Source: Aquabacterium sp. CECT 9606 (GTDB lineage: Bacteria; Pseudomonadota; Gammaproteobacteria; Burkholderiales; Burkholderiaceae_C). From it: a DNA stretch of 64,000 nt. Location of the stretch: positions 248,001-312,000 of the forward strand of contig NZ_CAKKNB010000004.1 of the NCBI RefSeq assembly GCF_918741295.1. The letters run 5' to 3'. The position numbers and the translations under genes are program-made. Shown here one piece after another: positions 47,216 through 58,229 of the stretch (position 1 is the stretch's first letter; each line of letters begins with the position of its first letter). Below the pieces are notes generated by a model, which was not told where the DNA came from, did not search any database, and saw only the letters and a list, made by a program, of their open reading frames with translations.

Positions 47216-48202
47216 ATGCAAGTCTTTCGCGGATTCCACCATGCGGCCCTGGCGCCGGCCTGTGCCCTGACCATCGGCAACTTCGATGGCGTGCACCGGG
47301 GCCACCAGGCCATGCTGGCCCTGCTGCGCAACGAGGCCCAGCACCGCGGCCTGCCCAGCGCGGTGATGACTTTCGAGCCGCACCCCCGCGATTTTTTTGC
47401 CGCCCAGGCCGGCAAGCCCGAACTGGCGCCCGCCCGCATCGCCACCCTGCGCGACAAGCTGTCCGAGCTGCAGCGCTGCGGCATCGACCAGGTCGTGGTG
47501 CTGCCCTTCGACCGCCGCCTGGCCAGCCTCACGCCCGATGAATTCATCGACCAGGTACTGGTGAATGGCTTGCACGCGCGGTATGTGCTGGTCGGCGATG
47601 ACTTCCGTTTCGGCGCCAAGCGGGCCGGCGATTACGATTTCCTGGACACCGCCGGCAGCCAGCGCGGTTTTGACGTGGCCCGCATGCTCAGCTACGAAGT
47701 CCATGGCACGCGCGTCTCCAGCTCGGTCGTGCGCGAGGCGCTGGAGGCGGGTGACATGACGAAGGCCGCTGCCCTGCTGGGCCGTCCCTACAGCATCAGC
47801 GGCCACGTCATCCACGGCCAGAAACTGGGCCGCAACCTGGGTTGCCGGACGATGAACGTGCGCTTCGGCCACCAGAAACCGGCCACCAAAGGCATTTTCG
47901 TCGTGCGCACGCACGGCCTGGGCGCGCAGCCGCTGGACGGCGTGGCCAGCCTGGGCGTGCGCCCCACGGTGGAAGACGCCGGCCGTGTGCTGCTCGAGGT
48001 CCATTGCTTCGATTGGCCCTCCAATCTGGGCCTTGAAGGCGGCTACGGTAAAATCGTCCGGGTGGAACTGCTGCACAAACTCCGAGACGAAGCCCGCTAT
48101 GACGGGCTGGAGGCCTTGCAGGCGGCCATTCAGCAGGACATTTCCGACGCCAAGGCCTTTTTCCAGGCCCAGGGCCGCCAGACCACCCGCGACCGAATTT
48201 GA
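47216..48202 (+). CDS. ribF: Bifunctional riboflavin kinase/FAD synthetase
   Basis: 328 aa. Adenylyltransferase half: TIGNFDGVHRGHQAML (about residue 20), YVLVGDDFRFGAKRAGD and VSSSVVREAL. Kinase half: SGHVIHGQKLGRNLGCRTMN with ATKGIFVV. It converts riboflavin to FMN and FAD. A GATAAT at 47201-47206 lies nine bases before ATG 47216, so the leader may be nearly absent. ileS is 127 bp downstream. Confidence 0.95.
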   Translation: MQVFRGFHHAALAPACALTIGNFDGVHRGHQAMLALLRNEAQHRGLPSAVMTFEPHPRDFFAAQAGKPELAPARIATLRDKLSELQRCGIDQVVVLPFDRRLASLTPDEFIDQVLVNGLHARYVLVGDDFRFGAKRAGDYDFLDTAGSQRGFDVARMLSYEVHGTRVSSSVVREALEAGDMTKAAALLGRPYSISGHVIHGQKLGRNLGCRTMNVRFGHQKPATKGIFVVRTHGLGAQPLDGVASLGVRPTVEDAGRVLLEVHCFDWPSNLGLEGGYGKIVRVELLHKLRDEARYDGLEALQAAIQQDISDAKAFFQAQGRQTTRDRI

Positions 48203-48329
48203 CGCGGGCTGACCGATCCGCCGGCCTTGCGCCAGCGGACAGCCCGCACTCCGTCGCCCCAGCACACGCCGAGTCGGTCGGCGATGCCCCCCAGATGCCC
48301 ACAGGTCCACCACACGGACCGAGATCGAC

Positions 48330-51194
48330 ATGAGCCAAGACGACAAAAGCCAAGCCGGCAGCGCCTACCGCGCCACGCTGAACATGCCCGACACCCCCTT
48401 CCCGATGCGAGGCGACCTCCCCAAGCGCGAGCCGGGCTGGGCCAAACAGTGGGAAGACCAGGGCATCTACAAGAAGCTGCGCGACGCCCGTTGCGGCGCG
48501 CCCAAGTTCGTGCTGCACGACGGCCCGCCCTACGCCAATGGCCAGATCCACATGGGCCACGCCGTCAACAAGATCCTGAAGGACATGATCGTGAAGGCGC
48601 GCCAGCTCAAGGGCATGGACGCCATGTACGTGCCCGGCTGGGATTGCCATGGCCTGCCCATCGAGAACCAGATCGAGAAGACCTTCGGCCGCAACCTGAG
48701 CCGCGACGACGTGCAGGCCAAGGCGCGCGCCTATGCAGGCGAGCAGGTCGACCTGCAGCGCACCGATTTCAAGCGCCTGGGCGTGCTGGCCGACTGGGAC
48801 CATCCCTACCGCACGATGGACTTCGGCAACGAGGCCGGTGAAATCCGCGCGCTCAAGAAGCTGATCGAGCGTGGGTTTGTTTACCGTGGTTTGAAGCCGG
48901 TGTACTGGTGCTTCGACTGCGGCTCGTCGCTGGCCGAGTTCGAGATCGAATACGCCGACAAGAAGTCTCAGACGCTGGACGTGCAGTTCCTGAGTGCCGA
49001 GCCCGAGAAGCTGGCCGCTGCCTTTGGCCTGCCTTCGCTGAACGGCAAGGACGCCTTCGCCGTCATCTGGACGACCACCGCCTGGACCATCCCCGCCAAC
49101 CAGGCGCTGAACGTGCACCCCGAACTGAGCTACGCCCTGGTCGACACGCCGCGCGGCCTGCTGATCCTGGCCGAATCGCTGGTCGAAAAAGCCTCGACCC
49201 GCTTCGGCTTCGAGCCGGACCAAGTCAAGGTGATCGCCACCACCACGGGCGCCAAGCTTGAGAACCTCAAGTTCAAGCACCCGCTGGCCCACGTGGACCA
49301 GGGCTACGACCGCGAAGCCCCGATCTACCTGGCCGACTACGTCAGCGCCGAAGACGGCACCGGCATCGTGCACGCCGCGCCCGCCTATGGCGTGGACGAC
49401 TTCCAGTCCTGCCTGGCCCACGGCCTGTCTTTCGACGACATCCTGAATCCCGTGCAGGGCCACGGCGTGTATGAGGCCGAGCTGCCCCTGTTCGGCGGCC
49501 AGCACATCTGGAAGGCCGCGCCCGTCATCATCGAGACGCTGCGCGAACATGGCCGCCTGCTGGCCTCCAGCGAGATCACCCACAGCTACCCGCACTGCTG
49601 GCGCCACAAGAAGCCGGTGATCTTCCGCGCCGCCGCGCAGTGGTTCGTGCGCATGGACGAAGGCGAGGGCGTGTTCACCACCCACAAGGCCGACAAGACC
49701 CTGCGCCAGATCGCGCTGGACGCCATCGACCAAACCGCCTTCTACCCCGAGAACGGCCGCGTGCGTCTGCGCGACATGATCGCCAACCGGCCCGACTGGT
49801 GCATCAGCCGCCAGCGCAACTGGGGCGTGCCGCTGCCTTTCTTCCTGCACAAGGTGACGGGCGAATTGCACCCGGACACCATGGCCTTCATCGACCGGGC
49901 GGTGGAGCTGGTGCAAGCCGGCGGCGTCGAAGCCTGGTCCAAGCTGGACCCGGCCGAATGGCTGGGGGCCGACGCTGAAAACTACAGCAAGAGCACCGAC
50001 ATCCTCGACGTCTGGTTCGACTCGGGCTCGTCCTTCTTCCACGTGCTGAACCCCGAGTTCGGCAGCCACCCCAACGCCGGCCACGCCCAAGGCCCCGAAG
50101 CCGACCTGTACCTCGAAGGCCATGACCAGCACCGCGGCTGGTTCCACAGCTCGCTGCTGGTGGCCAGTGCCCTGTACGGCCGCGCGCCTTACAAGGGCCT
50201 GCTGACCCACGGCTTCACGGTGGACAGCCAAGGCCGCAAGATGAGCAAGTCGCTGGGCAACGGCGTTGATCCTCAAGAGACCAGCAAGAAGCTGGGCGCC
50301 GAGATCATCCGCTTGTGGGTCGCGTCGAGCGACTACTCTGGCGACATCGCGGGCGACGAGAAGATCCTGGCCCGCGTGGTCGACGGCTACCGCCGCATCC
50401 GCAACACCCTGCGCTTCCTGCTGGCCAACACGTCTGACTTCGATTTTGCCAGGGATGCCGTGCCCGCCAGCGATCTGCTGGAGATCGACCGTTACGCCCT
50501 GGCGCGCGCCGCCGAATTGCAGGCCGACATCCTGTCCCACTACGAGCGCTACGAGTTCCACCCCGTGGTCGGCAAGCTGCAGGTGTATTGCTCCGAAGAC
50601 CTCGGCGCCTTCTACCTCGACGTGCTGAAGGACCGCCTCTACACCACGGGTGCCAAAAGCCTGGCCCGCCGCAGCGCGCAAACGGCGCTGTACCAGATCA
50701 CGCAAGCCATGCTGCGCTGGATGGCGCCCTTCCTCAGCTTCACCGCCGAAGAAGCCTGGCAAGTGCTCAAGCAAGGCGAGACCATCTTCACCGAAACCTA
50801 TTGGGACTTCGGCGAAACGGATGCCGCGCTGCTGCCCAAGTGGGCGCGCGTCAAGGAAATCCGCGAGCAGGTCAACAAGGACATCGAAGCCGTGCGCACG
50901 CAGGGCCAGGTCGGTGCCTCTCTGCAGGCCGAGGTCACGGTGACCGCTGGCCCGGCCGACCACGCTTTGCTGACCTCGCTGGGCGAAGACCTGAAGTTCG
51001 TGCTGATCACGTCCAAGGCCAATCTGGCCACGGGCGATGCGCTGACCGTGCAGGTCACGCCTTCGACGCAGACCAAGTGCGAGCGTTGCTGGCACTACCG
51101 CGACGACGTCGGCAGCGATCCGCAGTACGCGACCCTGTGTGGCCGCTGCGTCAGCAACCTGTTCGGCGAGGGTGAAACTCGCCAGGTGGCTTGA
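48330..51194 (+). CDS. ileS: Isoleucyl-tRNA synthetase
   Basis: 954 aa. HIGH-type motif [14 protein letters not shown] (about residues 67-80), KMSKS in [12 protein letters not shown] (about 637), editing CP1 insertion between, and a C-terminal zinc finger with CERCW and CGRC (about 919-942). It charges tRNA-Ile. The ribF-ileS-lspA order is common in proteobacteria. Its TGA overlaps the region of the lspA start. Confidence 0.98.
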   Translation: MSQDDKSQAGSAYRATLNMPDTPFPMRGDLPKREPGWAKQWEDQGIYKKLRDARCGAPKFVLHDGPPYANGQIHMGHAVNKILKDMIVKARQLKGMDAMYVPGWDCHGLPIENQIEKTFGRNLSRDDVQAKARAYAGEQVDLQRTDFKRLGVLADWDHPYRTMDFGNEAGEIRALKKLIERGFVYRGLKPVYWCFDCGSSLAEFEIEYADKKSQTLDVQFLSAEPEKLAAAFGLPSLNGKDAFAVIWTTTAWTIPANQALNVHPELSYALVDTPRGLLILAESLVEKASTRFGFEPDQVKVIATTTGAKLENLKFKHPLAHVDQGYDREAPIYLADYVSAEDGTGIVHAAPAYGVDDFQSCLAHGLSFDDILNPVQGHGVYEAELPLFGGQHIWKAAPVIIETLREHGRLLASSEITHSYPHCWRHKKPVIFRAAAQWFVRMDEGEGVFTTHKADKTLRQIALDAIDQTAFYPENGRVRLRDMIANRPDWCISRQRNWGVPLPFFLHKVTGELHPDTMAFIDRAVELVQAGGVEAWSKLDPAEWLGADAENYSKSTDILDVWFDSGSSFFHVLNPEFGSHPNAGHAQGPEADLYLEGHDQHRGWFHSSLLVASALYGRAPYKGLLTHGFTVDSQGRKMSKSLGNGVDPQETSKKLGAEIIRLWVASSDYSGDIAGDEKILARVVDGYRRIRNTLRFLLANTSDFDFARDAVPASDLLEIDRYALARAAELQADILSHYERYEFHPVVGKLQVYCSEDLGAFYLDVLKDRLYTTGAKSLARRSAQTALYQITQAMLRWMAPFLSFTAEEAWQVLKQGETIFTETYWDFGETDAALLPKWARVKEIREQVNKDIEAVRTQGQVGASLQAEVTVTAGPADHALLTSLGEDLKFVLITSKANLATGDALTVQVTPSTQTKCERCWHYRDDVGSDPQYATLCGRCVSNLFGEGETRQVA

Positions 51195-51196
51195 CC

Positions 51197-51712
51197 ATGG
51201 CGACGCGCAAATCAAGCGGCGGCTCGGGCCTCTGGCCCTGGCTGGGCATCGCCCTCGTCATCTTCTTGGTGGACCAGTTCACCAAGACCTTGATCGTCGG
51301 CTTCTTTCAGCATGGCGACAGCCGCCACGTCACGGGCTTTTTCAACATCGTGCGGGCGCATAACACGGGCGCGGCCTTTTCCTTCCTGGCCGGTGCGGGC
51401 GGGTGGCAGCGCTGGTTCTTCGTCGGGCTGGGCGCGCTGGCGGCGGGCTTCATCGTCTACATGCTGCGCCAACACGGGCACCAGAAACTGTTCGCCTGGG
51501 CCTTGACGCTGATCCTGGCGGGCGCGGTGGGCAATGTGGTCGACCGCCTCATCCACGGCTATGTGGTCGACTTCCTGGACTTCCATTGGTCCTGGATGTC
51601 GCCGCTGTTCCCCGGCGGCCATTTCCCGGCCTTCAACGTGGCCGACTGCGGCATCACCATCGGTGCGGGCCTGTTGATCCTGGATGAATTGCGCCGGGTG
51701 CGCAAAAGCTGA
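51197..51712 (+). CDS. lspA: Lipoprotein signal peptidase (signal peptidase II)
   Basis: 171 aa, four membrane helices. Conserved boxes: [21 protein letters not shown], catalytic Asp in [17 protein letters not shown] and the second in [11 protein letters not shown]. It cleaves prolipoproteins after diacylglyceryl modification in the inner membrane. ATG 51197 is two bases after the ileS stop; a TTG at 51191 is the alternative. Confidence 0.97.
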   Translation: MATRKSSGGSGLWPWLGIALVIFLVDQFTKTLIVGFFQHGDSRHVTGFFNIVRAHNTGAAFSFLAGAGGWQRWFFVGLGALAAGFIVYMLRQHGHQKLFAWALTLILAGAVGNVVDRLIHGYVVDFLDFHWSWMSPLFPGGHFPAFNVADCGITIGAGLLILDELRRVRKS

Positions 51713-51795
51713 ACGGCCCCTGAGGGTCATGCGCCGCCGTCGTCAAGCCTGATCGCGCTCTGATCTAATGACGGGCTACCCCTTGGTGGTCCGCC

Positions 51796-52761
51796 TTGAA
51801 ACTCGATGCCCGCACCCTGCTGCTTTTGACTTTGCCACCCATGATGTGGGCGGGCAATGCCGTGGTTGGCCGGCTGCTGGTCGGGCTCATGCCCCCTGTC
51901 CAGATGAACGCTGTGCGCTGGTCCCTGGTGGCCGTGCTGCTGGCGCCCATGGCCTGGCGGGTTTGGCGCAGGCCAGGCGAAGTGTGGGCCCGCTGGCCTT
52001 ACCTGGCCGTGATCGGCGCCCTGGGTGTGGGCACCTACAACTCATTGCAGTACCTGGCGCTGCAAACCTCCACACCCTTGAATGTCACGCTCATTGGCGC
52101 CAGCATCCCGGTGTGGATGATGGTGGTGGGCGCGGTGTGTTTTGGCCAGCCCGTTAGCCGCCGTCAGTGGGGCGGCGCGGCCTTGTCCACGGTTGGGGTG
52201 CTACTGGTCATCGCGCAAGGGCAATGGCGCACCTTGCTGCAGGTGCAATTGGTGCCTGGCGATTTGTTGATGTTGCTGGCCAGCCTGGCCTGGGCCTTCT
52301 ACAGCTGGTTGCTGGCCAAACCACCGCAGTCCATGAGGGGTGACCGAAGGCCAGCCTGGGATTGGGCAGAGTTCCTGTGGCTGCAGATCTTGTTCGGGCT
52401 GGTGTGGGCGGTGTTGTGCAGCGGCCTGGAATGGGCCGCTCCAATGGGGACTCAAGCTACACCGGTGCCCTCGGCCATCGGTGCGATCAATGCCTGGCCG
52501 CCACTGCTGAGGCTGGCCGTGGGCCTGGTGTTCGTGGCCTTGGGCCCCTCAATCGTGGCTTACCGCTGCTGGGGTTTGGGCGTGCAGGCCGTGGGCCCGA
52601 CCCTGGCGGCTTTCTTCATCAACCTCACCCCGATCTTCGCGGCCGTGTGGGCGGCGATCCTGCTGGGGCAACTCCCTCGCTGGTACCACCCCTGTGCTCT
52701 GCTGCTCATCGTGGCGGGCATCGCGCTGTCATCCTCCAAACGCGGCACGCAAACTCAATGA
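51796..52761 (+). CDS. EamA/DMT-family transporter
   Basis: 321 aa, about ten membrane helices in two EamA repeats (LPPMMWAGNAVVGRLL near the start; VALGPSIVAYRCWGLGVQAVG and TLAAFFINLTPIFAAVWAAILLG in the second). Exports metabolites or takes up unknown solutes. Starts with TTG at 51796; a stop 27 bases upstream excludes any longer start and there is no earlier ATG. Convergent with the rhomboid gene, whose stop partly overlaps. Confidence 0.85.
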   Translation: MKLDARTLLLLTLPPMMWAGNAVVGRLLVGLMPPVQMNAVRWSLVAVLLAPMAWRVWRRPGEVWARWPYLAVIGALGVGTYNSLQYLALQTSTPLNVTLIGASIPVWMMVVGAVCFGQPVSRRQWGGAALSTVGVLLVIAQGQWRTLLQVQLVPGDLLMLLASLAWAFYSWLLAKPPQSMRGDRRPAWDWAEFLWLQILFGLVWAVLCSGLEWAAPMGTQATPVPSAIGAINAWPPLLRLAVGLVFVALGPSIVAYRCWGLGVQAVGPTLAAFFINLTPIFAAVWAAILLGQLPRWYHPCALLLIVAGIALSSSKRGTQTQ

Positions 52762-53384
52762 GTGCGTCGGCCGGGCGGCGGGCCACCCCGGCGCTTGGGC
52801 GGGAAGGGCGGTTGCCCACGCCAGTAGCGGATCATCAACCACCCCCCGAGCATGCCGCCCAGGTGGGCAAAGTGGGCCACCCCGGCTTGTGTGCCCGTCA
52901 CGCCCAGGATCAATTCAAGCCCGCCGAAAATCGCCACGAAGATCTTGGCTTTCATGGGGATGGGGGGGATCAACGGCACGATGATGCGGTTGGGGAACAT
53001 CATTCCGAAAGCCAGCAGCAAGCCGAACAGGCCGCCCGAGATGCCCACCGTGGGGTTCATCGAGCCATTCAGTTGCGACATCAGCAATTGCGTCAAAGCC
53101 GCCGTGAAGATGCTGGCCAGCATGAACTGGCTGTAGCGCTTGGGTCCCCAGACTCGCTCCAGTTCGGCACCGAACATCCAGATGCCCATCATGTTGAAGA
53201 ACAGGTGCGTCAGCGAACCATGCATGAAGCCATAGGTCACCAACTGCCAGGGGTAGAACTGGGTTGACTCCAGGGGCCACAAGGCCAGCCAGTAAGACAA
53301 AACATGTCCGAGGGCTTCGTCTATGCAAAACAGGGCAACGTTGATGAGCAACAGCGCCTGGGTGATCGGTGGCAATGGAGGCAT
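52755..53384 (-). CDS. Rhomboid-family intramembrane serine protease
   Basis: 209 aa, six membrane helices. Hallmarks: HGSLTHLFFNMMGIWMFG (Asn about residue 66), nucleophile VGISGGLFGLL (Ser about 110) and catalytic His in FAHLGGMLGGW (about 180). It cleaves within or near membranes. A Pro/Arg-rich cytoplasmic tail (RRGGPPPGRR) ends it. ATG 53384 gives the family N-terminus MPPLPPITQALLL. Divergent from the URC-like operon; its 3' end overlaps the EamA gene by seven bases. Confidence 0.9.
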   Translation of the reverse strand: MPPLPPITQALLLINVALFCIDEALGHVLSYWLALWPLESTQFYPWQLVTYGFMHGSLTHLFFNMMGIWMFGAELERVWGPKRYSQFMLASIFTAALTQLLMSQLNGSMNPTVGISGGLFGLLLAFGMMFPNRIIVPLIPPIPMKAKIFVAIFGGLELILGVTGTQAGVAHFAHLGGMLGGWLMIRYWRGQPPFPPKRRGGPPPGRRTH

Positions 53385-53510
53385 GCGGTCACGAAAGGTG
53401 GGGGCTGAACAGATCCGCATCATAGAGCCCCTTGAACAACCTCGTTCGCCGCGATTGATCGTGGCTGAAGCTTCAATTTCGGGCTTGTGTCGGCAATCGG
53501 TCACAGCATG

Positions 53511-53527
53511 CTGGCACGTAACTCGCT
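53511..53527 (+). promoter_or_regulatory. Sigma-54 (-24/-12) promoter of the URC-like operon
   Basis: CTGGCACG-TAAC-TCGCT matches YTGGCACG-N4-TTGCW with one mismatch in the -12 box and exact GG-N10-GC spacing (GG 53513-53514, GC 53525-53526). It is 58 bp upstream of the URC1-like ATG. No clear NtrC site is seen by eye in the 127 bp between it and the rhomboid start. Confidence 0.75.
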
Positions 53528-53584
53528 ATGGTTTGAACCAGGCACCGCACATCGACGGCGCCATCACCGCTGGAGACCACGACC

Positions 53585-54828
<1,244 letters not shown>

Positions 54829-54832
<4 letters not shown>

Positions 54833-56115
54833 CCGTCATGAACATGCACGCACCAGTTCGCAGGGCAGGGCAGGGTGGCACCTCACCTTTGCCCACGCCC
54901 GAATCATTGTTGACCGCGCAAGCGGTTCGGCGCAGCGCCTCAGCCTTGATGGCAGCCGCCCAAGCCGGGCAGTCCGCCCATTTCACATGGCACCCCGAGC
55001 GCATGGCCGTGGCCGCTGCCTACGTGGCCGGTGTGATCCGCGAGCGCTACCCGGATTTGCAGGTGCCGTACCACAGCCGATGGCGCCACTTCGAGGCCGG
55101 CGGCCTGGACCGCTGGGCCATGGTCGCCCACCAGCACGGCCTGGACGGCCACACGGCGCGCCTGGAGCGTGCCAGGGCCAGGGTCGACCTGGTCGTCATC
55201 AGCGTCTTGCTGGATGCCGGTGCCGGTGCCGCCTGGAGCTATGCCGACATGGAGACGGGGCAGACCTTGACCCGATCCGAAGGCCTGGGCGTGGCCAGTT
55301 TGCGTTGGTGGGCCAAGGGCGCCTTGTCCAGCAATCCGCTGCACCCGACCCGGTCCGATGCCCAGGCCTTGGCCCAGGTGGACGCGCAGGCGGTGGGGCG
55401 CGCCTTGCAGGTTCGCGCCGACAACCCCCTGGTCGGCCTGGAAGGCCGAGCCGATTTGCTGCACCGGCTCTCGCTGGCACTGGAGCAGCACCCCGATGTC
55501 TATGGCCGCCCTGATGCGCCGGGCCTGCTGCGTCCGGGCCATTTGGTCGACACTTTTTTTCGCCATGCACCCACCGGCAAGATCAAGGCGGCGGCCGTGC
55601 TGGCCGTGTTGCTCAACACCCTGGGTGACATCTGGTCCGGGCGCCACCAACTCGCGGGCGTCAATCTGGGCGACTGCTGGCATCACCCGCAAGCCCCGGA
55701 CGGTTGGGTGCCTTTCCACAAGCTCAGCCAGTGGTTGACCTACTCCTTGCTGGAGCCCCTGGAAGACGCCGGCCTGACCATCACCGACCTGGACGAGCTG
55801 ACCGGCCTGCCCGAATACCGCAATGGCGGCTTGCTGCTCGATCTTGGCGTTTTGCAGGCCCGCGACCGGTCCTTCCACACCCAGCGCTGGACGGTGGATG
55901 CCGAGCCCATCGTGGAATGGCGGGCCCTGACCGTGGCCGTGCTCGATCACCTGGCCGAAGCGGTGCGTGGCGAGCTGGGCCTGAGCATGGAGCAATTTCC
56001 CCTGGCCCGCGTGCTGGAAGGCGGCACCTGGGCGGCTGGGCGCAAAATCGCCCAAGCCAAGCGCCCGGGCGGCGTGCCACCAGTGCACATCGAAAGCGAC
56101 GGCACCGTTTTTTAA
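54829..56115 (+). CDS. DUF1688/URC4-family protein
   Basis: 428 aa, cytoplasmic, mainly helical. Recognisable DUF1688 blocks: PYHSRWRHFEAGGLDRW (about residue 77), GMGAAWSY-like LLDAGAGAAWSYAD, ETGQTLTRSEGLGVASL, and WVPFHKLSQWLTYSLLEPLE (about 300). URC4 is required for uracil catabolism in Lachancea but its chemistry is not settled. I start at ATG 54829, overlapping URC1 by four bases; an internal ATG at 54838 is possible. Confidence 0.85.
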
Positions 56116-56124
56116 GGACGAGAC

Positions 56125-56766
56125 ATGGCCCACGATTTCCCCAACCTCATGGTCATCGACCACCCCCTGGTGCAGCACAAGCTCACCTGGCTGCGCAACA
56201 AGGACACCAACACCGAGAGCTTTCGCAGCCTCCTGCGCGAAGTCAGCCAGATGCTGGCCTACGAGGCCACGCGTGATCTGCCCACCGAGCTGCAAGCCAC
56301 CCCCACCCCGATCACCACGTTTGATTCCCCGGTGATCAGTGGCAAAAAGCTGTGCCTGGTCTCCATCCTGCGGGCTGGTAACGGCATGGTTGATGGCCTG
56401 TTGTCCTTGCTGCCGCTGGCCCGTGTTGGCCACATTGGCCTGTACCGTGATCCTGGCACACTGGAGCCGGTCGAGTACTACTTCAAGGTGCCCAATGACA
56501 TCGCCGAGCGCCAGGTCATCGTCGTCGATCCCATGCTGGCCACCGGCAACTCGGCCGTCGCGGCCATCGATCGCATCAAGGAATGCGGCTGCGCCAGCAT
56601 CAAGCTGCTGTGCCTGCTGACCGCGCCAGAGGGCGTGGCCAACATGCTCAAACACCACCCTGATGTGCCCATCATCACCGCCTCGCTGGACAGCCACCTC
56701 AACGACCACGGCTACATCGTGCCTGGCCTGGGCGACGCAGGGGATCGGATCTTTGGCACCGTCTGA
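56125..56766 (+). CDS. upp: Uracil phosphoribosyltransferase (URC6-like)
   Basis: 213 aa. PRPP loop [14 protein letters not shown] (about residues 130-143), [12 protein letters not shown], and the uracil-binding C-terminal [16 protein letters not shown]. It forms UMP from uracil and PRPP. Here it sits inside the URC-like operon, nine bases after DUF1688, matching the role of URC6 at the entry of that pathway as well as in salvage. Confidence 0.95.
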   Translation: MAHDFPNLMVIDHPLVQHKLTWLRNKDTNTESFRSLLREVSQMLAYEATRDLPTELQATPTPITTFDSPVISGKKLCLVSILRAGNGMVDGLLSLLPLARVGHIGLYRDPGTLEPVEYYFKVPNDIAERQVIVVDPMLATGNSAVAAIDRIKECGCASIKLLCLLTAPEGVANMLKHHPDVPIITASLDSHLNDHGYIVPGLGDAGDRIFGTV

Positions 56767-58037
56767 TGCTGGACCTCATCCTTCGACATTGCACCCTGCC
56801 TGATGGCCAGTCAGACCAGGACATCGGCATCCTCGGTGGGCGGATCGTCGCCGTGCAGCCGGCCCTGTCCACACCCGCCGCGCAAGAGATCAACGTGGCC
56901 GGGCAACTCGTCAGCCCACCTTTCGTCGATGCCCATTTCCACATGGACTCGACCCTCAGCTATGGGCAGCCCCGCATCAATCAATCGGGCACCTTGCTGG
57001 AAGGCATCGCGCTGTGGGGCGAACTCAAACCGACACTGACGCAAGACGCTTTGGTGGACCGCGCCATGGCCTATTGCGATTGGGCTGTGGCCAAGGGCCT
57101 GCTCGCCATCCGTTCCCACGTTGATGTGTGCGACCCCAAGCTGCTGGCGGTGGAGGCCTTGCTGCACGTGCGCGAACGCGTCAAACCCTACCTGGACCTG
57201 CAATTGGTGGCCTTCCCGCAAGATGGCGTCTTGCGCGGCCACAACGCCCTGGTCCAGTTGAAGCGCGCCCTGGACATGGGCGTGGACGTGGTCGGTGGCA
57301 TTCCCCACTTTGAGCGCACCATGCAAGACGGCGCCGAGTCCGTCCGCATCCTCTGCGAGCTCGCCGCCGAACGCGGCCTGCGCGTCGACATGCATTGCGA
57401 CGAAACCGATGACCCAATGTCCCGCCACATCGAAACCCTGGCCTATCACGCGCAACGCCTGGGCATGCAGGGCAGGGTGGCTGGCTCGCACCTCACCTCC
57501 ATGCACAGCATGGACAACTACTACGTCAGCAAGCTGTTGCCCCTGATCAAGGAAGCCGGCGTGGCGGCCATCGCCAACCCCCTCATCAACATCACCCTGC
57601 AAGGCCGGCACGACACCTACCCCAAACGCCGAGGCATGACGCGCGTGCCCGAGTTGCTCGCCCAAGGCATCGACGTCGCCTTTGGGCACGATTGCGTGAT
57701 GGACCCCTGGTACGGCATGGGCAGCGGCGACATGCTGGAAGTGGCGCACATGGGCTTGCACGTGGCGCAGATGACCAGCCAGGCCGCCATGCGCCAATGC
57801 TTCGCGGCCGTCACCACCACGCCGGCCAAAATCCTGGGCCTGACAGGCTACGGGCTGGACGTGGGTTGCAATGCCGACCTGCTCGTTCTGCAAGCCCGCA
57901 ATCCAGTGGAAGCCATCCGCTTGCGCGCCACCCGTTTGCACGTCATTCGACAGGGCCGGATCGTGGCCCAGACACCCCCCAGCGTGGCCGCCTTGACCCT
58001 GCCTGGTCGCCCGGGAAGCGTCGACTTTCTGTGCTAA
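56766..58037 (+). CDS. codA: Cytosine deaminase-like amidohydrolase
   Basis: 423 aa. Metal ligands H57 and H59 in VDAHFHMDST, HCDETDDP (about residue 215), SHLTSMHSM (about 241) and Asp in AFGHDCVMDPW (about 305). These are the CodA-family blocks. It would deaminate cytosine (or a related pyrimidine) to uracil, feeding upp. The ATG shares one base with the upp TGA. Confidence 0.88.
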   Translation: MLDLILRHCTLPDGQSDQDIGILGGRIVAVQPALSTPAAQEINVAGQLVSPPFVDAHFHMDSTLSYGQPRINQSGTLLEGIALWGELKPTLTQDALVDRAMAYCDWAVAKGLLAIRSHVDVCDPKLLAVEALLHVRERVKPYLDLQLVAFPQDGVLRGHNALVQLKRALDMGVDVVGGIPHFERTMQDGAESVRILCELAAERGLRVDMHCDETDDPMSRHIETLAYHAQRLGMQGRVAGSHLTSMHSMDNYYVSKLLPLIKEAGVAAIANPLINITLQGRHDTYPKRRGMTRVPELLAQGIDVAFGHDCVMDPWYGMGSGDMLEVAHMGLHVAQMTSQAAMRQCFAAVTTTPAKILGLTGYGLDVGCNADLLVLQARNPVEAIRLRATRLHVIRQGRIVAQTPPSVAALTLPGRPGSVDFLC

Positions 58038-58040
58038 ACT
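58035..58040 (+). promoter_or_regulatory. -10 element of tRNA-Leu overlapping the codA stop
   Basis: TAAACT begins with the codA TAA and lies 18 bases before the tRNA 5' end. The -35 is not well conserved. Confidence 0.35.
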
Positions 58041-58058
58041 CCTACCCCTCACATCAGC

Positions 58059-58143
58059 GCCCTGGTGGTGAAATTGGTAGACGCGCCGGATTCAAAATCC
58101 GGTCCCGAAAGGGGTGCCGGTTCGATTCCGGCCCGGGGCACCA
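58059..58143 (+). tRNA. tRNA-Leu (anticodon CAA)
   Basis: 85 nt with an encoded CCA. Acceptor GCCCTGG pairs with CCGGGGC; D-arm GGTGGTGAAATTGGTAGAC; anticodon stem CCGGA/TCCGG with loop TTCAAAA (anticodon CAA at 58093-58095, reading UUG); a long variable arm; T-arm with GTTCGATTC. Standard class II tRNA. Confidence 0.97.
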
Positions 58144-58150
58144 CACAATC

Positions 58151-58187
58151 AAAACCCGCATGCTTGACCAAGCGTGGCGGGTTTTTT
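58151..58187 (+). terminator. Rho-independent terminator after tRNA-Leu
   Basis: AAAACCCGC (58151-58159) pairs with GCGGGTTTT (58177-58185), with an inner GCTT/AAGC helix, followed by Ts to 58187. Confidence 0.9.
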
Positions 58188-58229
58188 GTTGCCTTTTGGT
58201 AGTTAAGACGAATTAGCAGGGGGACGGCC

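Noticed and set aside
47808-51215. Very long minus-strand open frame (over 1100 codons) opposite ileS
   Set aside because: It is antisense to ileS and lspA, His/Val/Gly-rich as expected for the shadow of a high-GC gene, and has no recognisable motifs.
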